A stretch of 64,000 nucleotides of DNA from Staphylotrichum longicolle (taxonomy: Eukaryota > Ascomycota > Sordariomycetes > Sordariales > Chaetomiaceae): contig JAHCVI010000001.1 in NCBI GenBank assembly GCA_019096155.1, positions 9,114,001 to 9,178,000 of the forward strand. The letters run 5' to 3'. A program made the translations under genes and the position numbers. Position 1 is the stretch's first letter; the number at the start of each line of letters is the position of its first letter. The notes below the pieces were generated by a model that searched no databases, was not told the DNA's origin, and saw only the letters and a list, made by a program, of their open reading frames with translations. Of this stretch, positions 44,241 through 57,078 are shown piece by piece.

Positions 44241-47200
44241 TGTTGTCAACTCGAGCCCGGGCGTCTCGTGAATGGCCATCCACGCCGGGAAGCCCCGATA
44301 AGCTTGCCGGTAACCCTCAAATCAAGCCATCCTGAATAGGATGAAGATTCCCCGGAGTCACAGCAGCAGTCCGGCCGGTGTTGCTGGCAGGATCAAGGCT
44401 GAGAGCCCCCATAGGCTGCCACCCAAGCCATTATTTCCCGATGAGCCAGTGTGTTAGCCATAAGCCAGGCCATTTTGCGCTGAGACGTCCGAGGGACGAG
44501 AGAACCCGTGGGTGGCCTCCTCGGTAGCAAAGCGGATCCAACGCAATGTCCCCGCCCGCGATGCTGACTGGGCCACGCGCATGAGCTTGATGCGTGATAG
44601 CCAAGGCTCCTGGCAGCCCAACTTCATCTCAGGGTCGACGATGCCAAGTCTCACACGGAGATGCAAGAAGAGGCGCCCGTCCAGTTCGACTTGGTCATAT
44701 AACGCCCGTCGGCGATAACAGCGTCGGTCCCATCGTAGCACCCAAGGTGGCTGACGGGCTTAAATGTCGGCGAACTCCGAGCAGTGGACGCGGTGGGGCC
44801 AGATTCCAAGACAGAAGTCAGGGAGACAAAGGGAGTTTCGTGACGGGCGGTCAGGACGTTTCGAATGGTCGAATGAGCTCCTTCGAATCGTGTCTGGGAC
44901 GGCTGAAAGGAATCCAAGGTTCGAATAGTCCACAAGCAACGGGAGAGGTGAGACTGTGTCCTCTCGAAGGTGGCAGGTCCAACTCGGACAAAAAGAAGAG
45001 GGTTGCCCCTTTCGGGAGAGACCTCATGCTTGAAACGTCGGACATCCCTCGAGGGACGCCGGAGCAAAACAACACCATCACCTGCGCACGGCCACACAAG
45101 TCGATGGAGGCCGATTCCCGGATGTGTTGAGGCGCAGAGTTGAGAGAGCGCGTTGCTCGGGTGCAGTCCCTTTGTCGTATCGATTCCACAGCCACTTCAG
45201 ATCCAGCCACAAAACACCAGAGTTGCCCAGGGCCCGAACGGCTGTTCTCATGCACAAGGCAAAACGACCCAAAAGCCTGAAATGGCCGTCTTCGTCTCTT
45301 CGACGCCAGGAGCGCGGCGCAAGTCTCCTCCAGCGGTGAACAGCTGAGTGGGACGCAAACAGCTGATTGTGGACAGCAGAGCTCGGTGCAAGCAAGGCTC
45401 ACGAGGCGGCCGGCCATCTGAGCAACGCGGAGGGCGAGGGCAGTCTTGCCGAAGTCGAGTGGAGGGGGCCATCATGGACGCTGCTCCAATGCCGCCCACG
45501 TCGAATCCTGCACATCCAGGACCCGTCAACCAAGCCCGGCTCCTCAATCCGTAGAGCCGGCAAGCATATTTCGTGGCAACGTGAGAGGGATGAGTCGGCA
45601 TTCGGCAACATGGCGGCGCACTCCATTCCCCGCCCAGCTACTCGGTGCGATTCGGGGGAGCACCGCAAGGCCAGATCCGAAACATGTGATCGTTCGCCGT
45701 CCAAGTTTGCAGGGTGGCCGAGCATGGCACTCCGGGAGGGTCTTTAGCGCAGCGAGGATCACTAGTCAAAACGTGGGGCGTGGGCGCCGAACAGCTCACG
45801 GTTGAAACGAGATGGTCGAAAGGCGTGGCTTAACGACAGGGACGACGTGGGACACTCGACGAGGGGGGACGGTCGTGTTCGGCGGTTGGGGGGCTCGCGG
45901 AGGCCATCGCATTCGATCCGGATTCGGTGCTCGTTGTCACACTTCAGGGGCGGCAGTCCATTCCATCACTCCCTCCCACCAACATCACACTCCATCTCCA
46001 GGCCCAAATCCATATCCACATCCACACTCGCATGACTCGATCCCACACAAGCAGAGCACACAAGCAGTAAACACAGGGGCAATCGAATTGCAGCAGGGTC
46101 CAACTTACTCTCAAAGACACCAGGCACCAAGCACGACCCGTATTCTTGTGCGGCGGGGTTGTTGACGCGCGAGAACCGGGGAGGTCGAGACGCGAGGTGG
46201 TGGGTGTAGACTGTCGAAGAAGACTGCGGGAAGCACCAACGACAAAGGGCGGAAGACAACGACGGCAAAAGGCACGCGAAAGGATGCTTCTTTTGAAATC
46301 GCAGCAGTACGGGCGCAAAAGAGAAAAAAAAGCAGAGCACGGGCGGTGCGGGCGGTGGAGGGGTAGGAAAAGAAAAGGAAAAAGAGAGAGCGAGGTCGAA
46401 GCGGCGCTGTGGAGAGTGTGTGCGAAGCAAGCAGGTGAAAACTGGGCAGGCGCCGAGCGTGCGTCTGGAGAGAATTTGCCTGGCGGGTGGATTGGCAGGG
46501 TGGGGAAGGCCCAGCCCAAAGCGGCCGACCCAAGCGCAGCCATCGCGTCAGTTCCCGGCCGCCCCTGCCCTGCGCTGCGATGCAGCGGTGGTGGTACGGT
46601 ACTGGGCTGTACCGTACCGTACCGACAGAGCAACGCGACAAGGCACACCCCCCCTGGTCTCTGGTCTGGGACAAGCTCCGCCCGCAGCCTCCGGCCACTC
46701 CGTGCGACCGACCCGGGACGAGATCAACAACCCAGGCTCAGGAAGCGGACGGCATGATTGCAGTCTGTCGTCGATGGCGTGGTGAGCGGGCATTCAGAGA
46801 TATCCAATTACCTCATGTGCGCTTCATAATTTTCTGTCGGCATACAAATACACCGGTCATTGCCCTGGGGCTCCGGAGCTGCACGGACAGAAGGAGTCAG
46901 TCCCCTCGGGCTCCCGTCACGCCCTTCATGGATGCTTCGAACGGCCGGGCAAGCCCATTGAAAGTGACACAGCATGCGTGTAAAGACGGCAGCAGCCCGG
47001 GGCAACCACAAGGCGTGGAAAGTACCCGCACCCACCTCACCTCCAGCCCGGCCTCACCTGGCGACGGCGCATTGGAAGCCTGGACAACAAACATCTGGTC
47101 TTGTGCTGTCACACTGTCATGCCCCAACACGCAGCCCAGGCAGGCAGCGCAGCAGGGCTCAACCGCCGCATCCCCACCTCCAGTCCACTGCAGCTTCCGA

Positions 47201-50200
47201 CCAGCCACGAGATCGGGAACGGCAATCGTGGTCGCTTCCCGACCCGGTGGGGTGCATCCAGGATTCTCGGTGGGGATCTCCTAGGAGCAGAGCAAATTCT
47301 GATCAAAAAACATGCTGGTGTCTTGAGATGCAGAGTGCATTCTGCATCATGCGTGGATGATGTTGCAGGCTGCAACCGGCGAAAAAGGCATCCAATTCTT
47401 GATTCCAACACAAGAACCAAAACAAAGGGCGGAAATGGCCTGTCCAGTCGGGACTTTGCGACTTGCGAACAACAGTACTGAAACACAACTGTATTGTTTC
47501 GTTTCCAAGCCGAAGGTGCAAACAGTGTCACCCAGCCCGCGCCGGCAGCAACGAATCAACCAATGCAGGGGATGCCGGTGTTCCCTGGGCTTGCGGTGGC
47601 GGCTCTGGGCGATGGAATCCTAATCCCTGGGACACCATCACCAAATGGGCAAAGCAGACAAACCGTGACGCCCATCCCAGCTTCTTGTGAGACCCAGCAT
47701 CGGCTGTTTCTCACACAAAGACGCCGGGTATGCACTGGACTGGACACAATGCTCACCCACCTGGCGCCCCTGAGGCCTCACGAGCGAGCGATACGGATAT
47801 GGACAGCCAATGTCTCGGACCGGATCGAAACATTGAAAGAGAGGGCCACAGAGGGCCAAGCCTCCCTCCGGCTGTGCTTCAGCCGCCATGGTGTTTCTCC
47901 CGCCCCCCAGCAGGACCCAAGGCCCGCTTCTTAGGGCTCGGCAGGGATGCGAGCTGGAGGCGCACAGACTAGAAGCCATCGAACGAACCTGTCGAAGCTC
48001 CCCAGTGGCCGCCTTTCCCCAGCCTGCCGGGCAGCCCGTTTGTCAAGCTCGGTCCAAGCGGACGTCATGGCCGAGAGCTGTGCGCTGTGGAGCGAGTCGG
48101 TCAAGCTCCGCTCTCCAACCGGGCGTCGGCAATATTATCGCGCACTTTTTCTCCCCCTTCGGCCCAGCACTCGCGTCACGGCAACGCCCTTGCGGTGTTT
48201 CGAGGTCCTGTCCCGCCAGGACCAGCAGCCAGCAGCCAGCTGCTGGGAGCCCCGCGCTGTTCTCAGCAGCGCGAACAAAAGGCTCGGCAATCACCCGCCC
48301 CTGGCTGCATGCGAGTCAACAATGCACCTTTTCGATCACTTGCATTGCTCTTGTGAGCGAATCAGCTCGCATTGCTCACGTTTTGTACATATCCGAAGAT
48401 GGTGCCGTGGTGCCACCACCCAAAGACCGCCCCTGCCCTCTCCGCTCTCCCAGTCAGGCACACCTCACTCGGTGCTGCTGTCTCCCCCATTGCAACCCGA
48501 TAAATTGACGGGCCTGCAGGCCATGGCCTCACTCGCCCTGGGGCGGCGTCTTTGTGAGAGGACGTTGGTGTTGTCATCTCCGCATGCGTGGATCTGGATC
48601 CTGGTACTGTCGTTTGCAGGTCGCAAGATGCGATCTCACACCCACCTTCTGAGCCACTGTTGGACCACCCATTGAACAACCTCGTCCCTCAAATCAAGTC
48701 AACTACGCCGTCCTTTCTACACTTTGATTGAACCGCCCGTTGGACGTCAGCAGGCTGATTCGTCCAGGAAGCACCTCCTCTTGTCGTGAACACGAGTCAG
48801 TCAGAAGCCACCCGTGTCGCGTCAAGCCCGGCCAGGGCGTGTCTCTATCCAACGGACAAGTTTGACCGTTGTTGCCGCACGGTACACGGCGAGCTGCTTG
48901 CTGCGTTTGAAGCCGTCACAGTCTCAACACCCCCATTCGCCGCAACCTAACCATCTGCGAGGGAAAGCTCTGCACGAAGCACAAAATGATACTTCGTCCA
49001 GTCCGTCATCTGTTGCCCTCGCGTCTGGGTTCCGCACACGTAAGACCCGACTTGATCCCTGCGTCTCGTGTTTCGCAAAGCCAAGCCTTCCCCATCTTCA
49101 CCACGACCACACTGCTCGAACTAAATAAGACGCCCAACGCCCCGTCTCGCTGCCGCTTTACGAGAAACCTCGAAGGTCTGCGCGCCTGCTCGATCATGGG
49201 CAGATTGGTCCTCGAAAATCACTCCCTTTGCCCGCAGATCGTGCAGTGCAACTATTGACTGACTCTGCAGGAGCCACATATCAGCTCAAGGCAACCCGGC
49301 ATGTCTCGACTGGCATCAAGCCCGGGGACGAAATGCCTCTGCAGGTCGCTTACAGCATGGTCATGATCTTCATTTGTTTATCTGATGCCACCGAAATCAT
49401 CCGAAACTCGTATCCTCGCAGCTTCATGGAGACAAACCGTCTCCCCCTGGCGCGTCCAGCAGCTGCGGCGGGCCGACTCGGCGAGTCACCCGAGGAACAC
49501 AACAGCAATCAGGCTGCGGGCAGTAACACGCTCTACGGCAACCAGTCCAAGTGGCCGTTTTGCCAGCTTGATGGTTTCGCCTCCTGCATCCTGCCTTGCT
49601 GAGCAGTGTCGGTGACATGCAAAGATGGCCATCCGCAACAGCCCCTTATCCCCTCATCCACTGAAAGCAGCACCGCGGCTGCAGGCGCACTCCAAAATGG
49701 TGAGCATCACGACTTACATGCCAAACCTTTTCCAGGCAGCCATGAGAGACCGGAGCATCCTCGACACTACATTGGGGTCTTCTTGACCTCGAACAAAGCC
49801 AAGGCTGGGCAGAGACACTCCCACGTCGTCCCTTGCAGAAACACGCTCCGAGCCGCGCGGAGACGCAACATTTAAGCACAGTCCGAAGCTTAGCACCTCC
49901 TGAAATGTCATGCCAATGATACCCTGAATCCCTTCCCAAGCATCCGCAGCTGTCTGGAAGCTGGGGTACACTGCCATAAGAACAGACCACCATGGAAGCC
50001 AATGCAGGAAGCAAAACTCTCGCATCCTGCACTGTCTAGAACGTTACCCCGTCTCTTACAGTAGTCTCAGAAACGTGCCTTACGGTATTTTTGTTGATTC
50101 TGTATTCTGTCATGCTGTATCGTCCAGTCTTCCCCACCGCGCCTTGTGCCCCGACGGATGTCGTCAGTCTTCGTCACGGCACAACGAACCTCTGAGATGG

Positions 50201-51327
50201 GACGATGACAGGTAGGGACCACCTTGCAAGCCATATCAAGTAGCACGTCATCCGACAAACATGAAAGCTATCATCCACGTCACTAATCTCGAGCCTCTGC
50301 GGGATGTTTACTCCCCATGCCCAAGCGGGAACCTCATGATGTGGAGTCCGCCTCCAGAGCGCAGAGGGCGTCTCAGGGGTGTCTAAAGGGGCTCATGAGA
50401 GAACATCAGTGGAGCAATCCATCAGTGAGCAATTCCTGACCCTCACATTGTGTGCTTGGACTTGCTTGAGCGTAAAGAAACCTTCGTTTTCGACTGTGAG
50501 CCGTCTGACCACAACCAACCCATGCGCCATGGAAGATGCTCTGAGGGTCACGGCACTTTGGGGTATAATGGTTCCAACAACGGGTACCTCAGATAAGACG
50601 GACCGAAACCTGGGCCATAAGGACTGCTCCGGAGACTGGCTCGACGTACGACAGTCAAAACAGCCCCTGATAAACACTCAAGCCCAAAAGCGGTGCGATG
50701 GAGGCAGATGCGGGTTGAGACAACGCTTCCGATCGCTTCAATACACACCGTGGCTCCGTTTTCTCCATGGCCCAACCGAACCACTGCTGATCTGATCTAG
50801 CTTGGATGGGGCGCTGGTTTGTTGTCGAGGCGTTCATGCTTTGTTCACCCAAGTTGGAAGTCTCTGGATTCCTTCGACCGGAGGCAGCCACTCCACACTG
50901 GTGTCTGGTACCGGCGAGGCTCGTCCGTAAACTCAGAATCATAAGAATTTCCCGATGGCCAGAGCATAGTGTCCACTGAACCTCCATTATGTTTATAGGG
51001 TTGCTGGAGTAACCCGCCTATTTGGACCAGAATAACCCCCTATCTCGGCTCAATCGCTGTGAAGAGCTGCGTTGATGAGCATCTTGACCAACCCCGAAAC
51101 CCCCCTTAGCTATCTGCTAAGCCCCAAACCCCAATCTGCAGCAGAGTGCGTCAAAGATGTATGAATCGTGGTGTTAGCAAGGGCTAGTATGTCGAACACA
51201 TGTGAGAAACAGGAAGCTGGATTGGACACGTGGTCATGAGCCTCATGAAAGGGGAGTGGTGACATGAGATTGTAACCAAACAGACGCCTATGTTGTCACG
51301 GGGGTACCTCCAAGTCTAAGCTGGCAT
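44241..51327. other. Gene-poor region, about 7 kb
   Basis: No gene can be supported. Long frames at 46,487-47,284 and 47,947-48,675 (plus) show no family features. On the minus strand 46,300-46,420 is very pyrimidine-rich, and a splice donor (GAGA|GTAAGT) lies at 46,108, so a spliced minus-strand transcript starting near 46.6 kb is possible. A perfect hairpin lies at 46,593-46,618. Confidence 0.45.
46593..46618. repeat. Perfect 10-bp inverted repeat with 6-nt loop
   Basis: GGTACGGTAC, loop TGGGCT, GTACCGTACC. A further GTACC follows immediately. It could form a hairpin or be a palindromic protein-binding site. Confidence 0.85.
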
Positions 51328-54300
51328 CTACAGTAACTGCAGACATTCCCTCCAAGCCCTCTGCACCTCGAGCGACCTGTCCTTCTCGAGTGCCTTGCTG
51401 ACCACACCCTTCACCTCGGCCGTCCACTCACCATCCGCCACAAGCCCAGCATGTGCCTTGCCCAATTGTATCGTAGCCTTGACTGCCTTGACTCTGGCAA
51501 GACGCTGCTCCTCTGTCCCAGCGTCATCCGCGTCCAGATCCAGGGTGTTGAAGAACCACTCGACGACCTCCCGCCCCGCCTTCGGCGTGCTCTGATTTCC
51601 GCCGGGGGCGGCCGCCTCACCAACTGCCTCCTCCAACACCTCCTTCACGCAGTCATACCAGAACGTCCTTCTAATGGTCGCAAAGTCCGACCTCGAAACA
51701 CAGGGCGCCTGAGCGTTGAGCGTCTTGCCCCGACCACCAGCAGCTGATTCGAGAGCGAGCACCACCTCCCGCAACACCGCCATCGGCTCCCGCCTCATCT
51801 TGGCCCTGTTGTATCCCCTCACAACGGCCTCCACGGCAGCCCAGACCGTCTGCGTCTTCAGGTCCAGCCCGCCTCTCCGCCCCTTAGCGCCCTTGGGCTG
51901 GTCCACATCCATCGCATCCTGATCCTCCTCTTCCACCACCAAGTAAGGCTCGACAATCTCCACGATCTCTCCCAGGAGGTCCAGGTCATCCCTCACCGCC
52001 GCCACCTTCCACAGACATCTAAACGCGTGCGGCCGGTAGGCGTCATTGTTCCTCTTCGCCTCCCGCACCGCCACCTTCCTCAACTGCGCCGCGAGCGCGC
52101 CGTCCTCCGCCCACAGCGCCCTGCTCGCGCGCACGAACCCGGGGAACGGCTCCAGCAGCTTCTCCTTGCCCTCAAACGTCTTGAGCGCCAGCGCCCTGTC
52201 GTACGCGGGCCACGCGGCCCGCAGGTTCTCACGCCCGCCGCGGCCCGGCCCGACGCGTCCCCGCGGCCACCACGCCGGCGACGGCCGCGGCCACGGCCAG
52301 CGCCCCCGCGTGCTTGAGCGCCCACTGCGCGGCGCCGAGGCACCGGTCCACCAGCGCGACCACCTCGGCCAGGTACCGCACCACCGTCAGGCTGGTGCTG
52401 CCGGCGTGCGTGTCCCAGACCTCCTGCGCGGCCTTGCGCACGTACTCGTCGGTGTCGTGGCGGGCGAGGAAGGCGAACGGCAGCAGCTGGGTCTCGAGCG
52501 CTGAGAAGTGGTCCGGGGAGATCTTGGACAGGGCGAGGACGGCGTCGGCGACCTTTTGCCGGCGCGTCTCGTCCTCGGAGGAGAGGTAGAGCGCGATAAG
52601 CCGGTCGGCGAAGCGCGTCTTGGCCTCTGGGTTGGGGACCACGCGGATGAGGTAGGCGGCGGCGCGGGCGTAGTTTTGGCTGACTTCGTCGTTGCGGTCG
52701 AGGGTCTGGCGCTCCATCTGGGTGAGGAAGGCGGAGGCGTAGGGCGAGAAGGACGGGGCATGGCGCGTGGCGAGCGTGGAGAGGACGCGGGCGCAGCCAA
52801 TCTTGGTGGGCATGCCCAGGGCGGTCTTGATGGATTCTTGGAGCCGCGGGGCGAGGTCGGCCATGACGGCGTCGTCGACGTTGCGGAGGCAGTTCTCGAT
52901 GGCTTCGGCAATGGGGCTGCGGGACACCATGGCGCTGCGGAGCTTGTCGATCTTCTCGCGGTTGTCCTCGCCCGCGCGCTGGTAGTGGTAGTTGATGGCT
53001 TCGGGCTCGATGGTGCTCAGGAGGCCCAGGAGATGGGGGACCATGGTGGGAATATAGGGTTTGAGGGCGTCGCCGCCGCTCTTGGCAATCTTCATGACGG
53101 TGATGGTTGCGAAGAGCTTGACGTCCTCGACACTGCTCTCTATGCCTTTGTCGGAGAGGAGGAATGGGAGAGCTTCATTCATCATGGCCTTGGCCGTGGT
53201 CGTCGAGCCTGACTCTTCGAGCTGCCGGACAAGAGTCGTGGAGAGAGCAATGCAAAGGTGAAGCGCGGCGTTCCGGACGGTGGCCTTGACGTCGTCGAGC
53301 ACCTTGAGTGCGGCGGTCCAAATGTCTTTGTAGTAGGGCTCATACTTTTGAAACGGCCGCCCAGAGATCAAGTCGGAGATGGCGGCGCAGCTGGCCTCGC
53401 GGACACGCCACTCTTTTCCAAGGATGCTCTTCAGCAGGTCCTTCATGATGTTATCAAAATGCGTTTCCATGACGGCACTGGGATCCTTGACCAATGCTTT
53501 CCAGATATCGTTCATTGAGCGTTGGACGTTTTGGTTCGGGTCGAACCGGTACCGGTAGAGCTTGGGGTAAAGCTTGGGGTCGATTTCCGACTCAGACAGG
53601 ATGGTGCTCAGCCCGAATCGACCGAATGCAGACCGGGTGGACCACGTTGCGGCATTGGTGGCCAGTGACATGAACTTGTAAACCAGACTCGGGTCACCGA
53701 CTTCGTTCGCCAGGCTGACGATGTCCTTGTACGAGGTTACGGACTTGCCGTCCCCAGTAGGGAGAGCCCCGGCGTCGAAGAGCTCCGTCTCTTGGTCCAC
53801 CTTGAGCTGCGGTCCTGAACCGGTGAACGACGAGACGAGATCACGGACGAGCTCGCCTTTGAGGCTCGAATCGCCCTTCTCGTACACGAGGGCGAGACCT
53901 CGCGACGCAGTCTCTTGGACGAGCTCGTCCCTTGCGCTGAGAAGGCGCATGAAAGCGACTTGGCACTCTCTGAGCCTCGATTGCACCTCCTCCAGGTGAG
54001 AGCAGTGTTGGATGACGCAGAACAGCCAGATTCCAGAAGCTTTCAGTAAGGATGGCTTGGTTGTCTTGCAATCGGTCAACAGCTTCTCCAGCACCGCGGT
54101 AAGATGGGCAGAGCGTTTGGGGACCCGATAGTTAGCGCCCTCAGCTTGAACATCGATAGTCAGTTGCACGACTTCGGCATCCCAGCATGCGACTGCCGCT
54201 GCAATGGCCTCTCCAGCGGCGAAGTGGACCTCAGCCTGTCTGATTTCGTACAAAGAGTACAGCGTCTCTAGGATGGAATTGAGACTATCGTTATTGGCGT

Positions 54301-57078
54301 TACCATCTGAGACTGCTGTCTCTGAAGCAGACACTGAGATGGCGAGTCTCCCGAGAGCAGTGATGGCCCTTTCGTTGCCCTTCTTGGCTTGAGTAGCAAG
54401 CGGCGCGATGAATGCTTTTGATAGCGAATCACTGAGGTTCTCCTTAGATCCTCCTGGGCCCGAGATTGTGGAAACTGCCGCTGTCCAAAGCTGCGAGTAT
54501 GCCTCAAAAAGGGCCTCCTGAGTTGATATGATGGACGACGAGACTGAGTCCAGAGACGGCAACAGCTGGCTGACGTTGGCCTCGATGCCACCCGACGAAT
54601 CGCCAGAGTAGTAGATGCGCCTGGATATGAGGTGCGCGAGAGCAAGGAACGCGCCCTCGACAGCATTCAGCTCTGATCCGACAGCGGAGGAGAGGTTCTT
54701 GGTGACGCTGACCAAAATCTCCTGAGATTTGCCAACAAACTCTGCGGAATTTGAGGGGTGAGCTGCGAGTATTCCGAACGCCCTGGAGCCCAGAGCACGA
54801 AGTTCCTTCTTGTTGGATTTGATGAGCGGCAGCAACTCGAGGGAGCGCGACGCAAGAGGCTCCAGGACGGCCTTCGGCGACAAGGATGCAATGTCAACAA
54901 ATGACCGAGCACATGTTTCGGCAATCCGCGCGTCTTCTTTGATCATCCCCTCAAATGCGGCGCGAAGGAGGCGAAAGAGGGCGTGTGTTTGATGGGTGAA
55001 CGGAGACAAGTAGTCACGAATGGTCTGACGGTTTGCGAGGTCAGACTGCACCAACGCACCCAGCCGCCGTTCCCATCCAGGCTCGATTTGGAAGTCCTTG
55101 AGTGCTGTCAGAAACATGACCCGCTTGCAGTAGTCGACAGCAACGGGGAATGCCGGGAGTGACTCGGCGGGAAAGTTGACGAAGACACCCCTATCATCGA
55201 CGTCCATTCCGGGACCCTTGGTCCAGAGAGAGGAGGCATTAAGGGGTGCAATGGGTTCTTTGAAGAACATCTGGACCATCTCCTTCCAGTCCGGCAGGGC
55301 TCGAGACTTGTCGTCATTGGCATAGTATGTCCAGGGGTCCAGCCCCTTTTGGCCTTCCTCGACCACATCACTGCGCTCGTCCGGACGACCCGCAATGGCG
55401 AGGATATCGATCCACCGTGCATAGATGTCGGAGAAGGGAAGGCACTGATTCGCCCATTTCGCGACAGCATGGCGAGCGCTGCGGACCGTGTCGCCGTCGT
55501 CATCCCTCAAGGTCATGTAGGTGAGGAGAATGGATTGCAGCTGGGTGTTGACCACGAAGCCGTGCGGAGGCGTGAACAAACTTGTGAGACTGGAGAGAGC
55601 TCCGTCGATGTTGACGACGACGTCCGGGGTGGGGTCTTCTGAAAGGGAACGGAAGAGCCACCCGGCTAAGGACAGCCGGTCATTGTCCGACATGGACGTC
55701 CCCTTTGCGAGGATGCCAATGGTTTCGTAAGCCCTCGAGCGCAGGGTGCTCTCATCGACCGATTGGCGTCCAGGCCTAGGCCAGCCTTGGCCCTTCACAA
55801 AGTCCTTGAGCAGCTCCACCAGCGGGGTTCCGATCTTGTTGTAGTCGGTTTTGCTGGGTCCAATACGGGCAACCCAGTTGATGAATTCGAACAGTGCCCG
55901 ATGAAGCTTGTTGAGTTCAAGGCCAGAGGGCTTTGCAGCCACCGGCTGGCCATCGACCTGCATGGCGTCCCCGGTCTCGACTTGGCTGGCCACATTTCGC
56001 TGGAAGGCAGCGAGGATCGCATCCGTGAAGGTTGTCGCAATCTCCGATTTGCTGAGCACGCCCAGAATGCGAATTCGGTACGGCGCCGGCAGCCTGGAGT
56101 GGGCTTCGAACAGTTTCCGAACCAAGGTCTCATCTTCGAGGGATACCGTAGTCCTCTTCAACAAGTCATCGCCAACACCGGAGATCCGGTAATCTGGGCT
56201 GGCCGCGGCATAGATTGCAGGGATGAACCTCTCCTCGTCGGTGAAAGCGCCGCTAGCGAGCAAATTGACAACTTGTATCCGGGTTTCGAGCAGATTCAGA
56301 CCCCCCACGGCAGGATTCCACGTCTCGGGTTTGTCAAAAGTGAGGAAGGTGACGTCTGCCTCTGTCAAACCCGGTGACTGAGTTGGGCCTGACGCACTCG
56401 CCCGCAAGAGCAACAGCTTCCCCAGCCACTCAGCAACGAAGCGGGCGTCATTGGGGTCTGTCAAGCCCATCGTCTCCCGGAAGGAGACATCATCCTTGGT
56501 CCCTCGGGCCGGGATCTTGACCGCAGGGAGCATGCGCAACATGACGTTGAAGAGCTGGCTGATGGACGAGGCGGAGCCATGGCTGATGCCGCGGAGCGCT
56601 TTTGGAACGAGGGTCCGCTGTTCATCAGTGTCCAGCTTCCCCACACTGTGTTGTATGTAGACCAGGTCAAAGTGCTTGATGAGAGCCTGTTCTGTCGCCT
56701 TGTACTGGTCAAGTAGGGCACCGACAGGAAGGACAATGCTGGGGCAACAGGGTCAGTCCTGGTCCTGGGCTATCGCGTCTCAAGTGGACTGGTTGCGTCT
56801 TACCTTGGGGCTTTGATGAGCTTGTTGATGGTCTGGCATGTGGATATGACCTGTCAAGGAAGAAATTAGCATCGGTTACCGGCGAGCAACAGGCAGACGG
56901 GTGTGCCTACCTTGTTCCGGACTGCCACATGCTCACTCCCAGCCTTCAACAACAAGGGCGCCAAATACACCTTCAGGAGCCCCTGGAGCTTCGATTCGTC
57001 GGATGACGCCGAGAGAATTCGCCATTCGACCTTTTCTATGAGATCCAGCTCTCTTTTCGCGTCGGCGGGTGCGGCCAT
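51328..57078 (-). CDS. ecm29: Proteasome adaptor/scaffold ECM29, with one apparent frameshift
   Basis: HEAT-repeat protein that binds and stabilises the 26S proteasome by tethering the 19S cap to the 20S core. Exons on minus: 57078-56911, 56850-56804 and 56738-51328, about 1,874 residues, matching the roughly 1,850 of the family. The N terminus reads MAAPADAKRELDLIEKVEWR, then LAPLLLKAGSEHVAVRNK and VISTCQTINKLIKAPSIVLP, the hallmark ECM29 start. HEAT-type helices follow throughout (for example KVISTCQ..., WRVREASCAAISDLISGRPF). Near 52,229-52,290, in a very GC-rich stretch, the main frame runs into a stop. The family sequence continues in the +1 frame (ENLRAAWPAYDRALALKTFE and onward) to the stop at 51,328. 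Removing exactly one base makes the total length divisible by three, so a single-base insertion or base-call error is likely. A 46-nt GT...AG intron would also restore frame but lacks a branch site. Confidence 0.93.

Noticed and set aside
44454..44741. Protein-like minus-strand frame (LDGRLFLHLRVRLG...)
   Set aside because: Superficially plausible but an overlapping frame is equally plausible; no start, splice or family support.
46487..48675. Two long plus-strand frames (265 and 242 codons)
   Set aside because: Arg/Pro/Ser/Cys-rich translations typical of GC-rich non-coding DNA; multiple overlapping frames of similar length.
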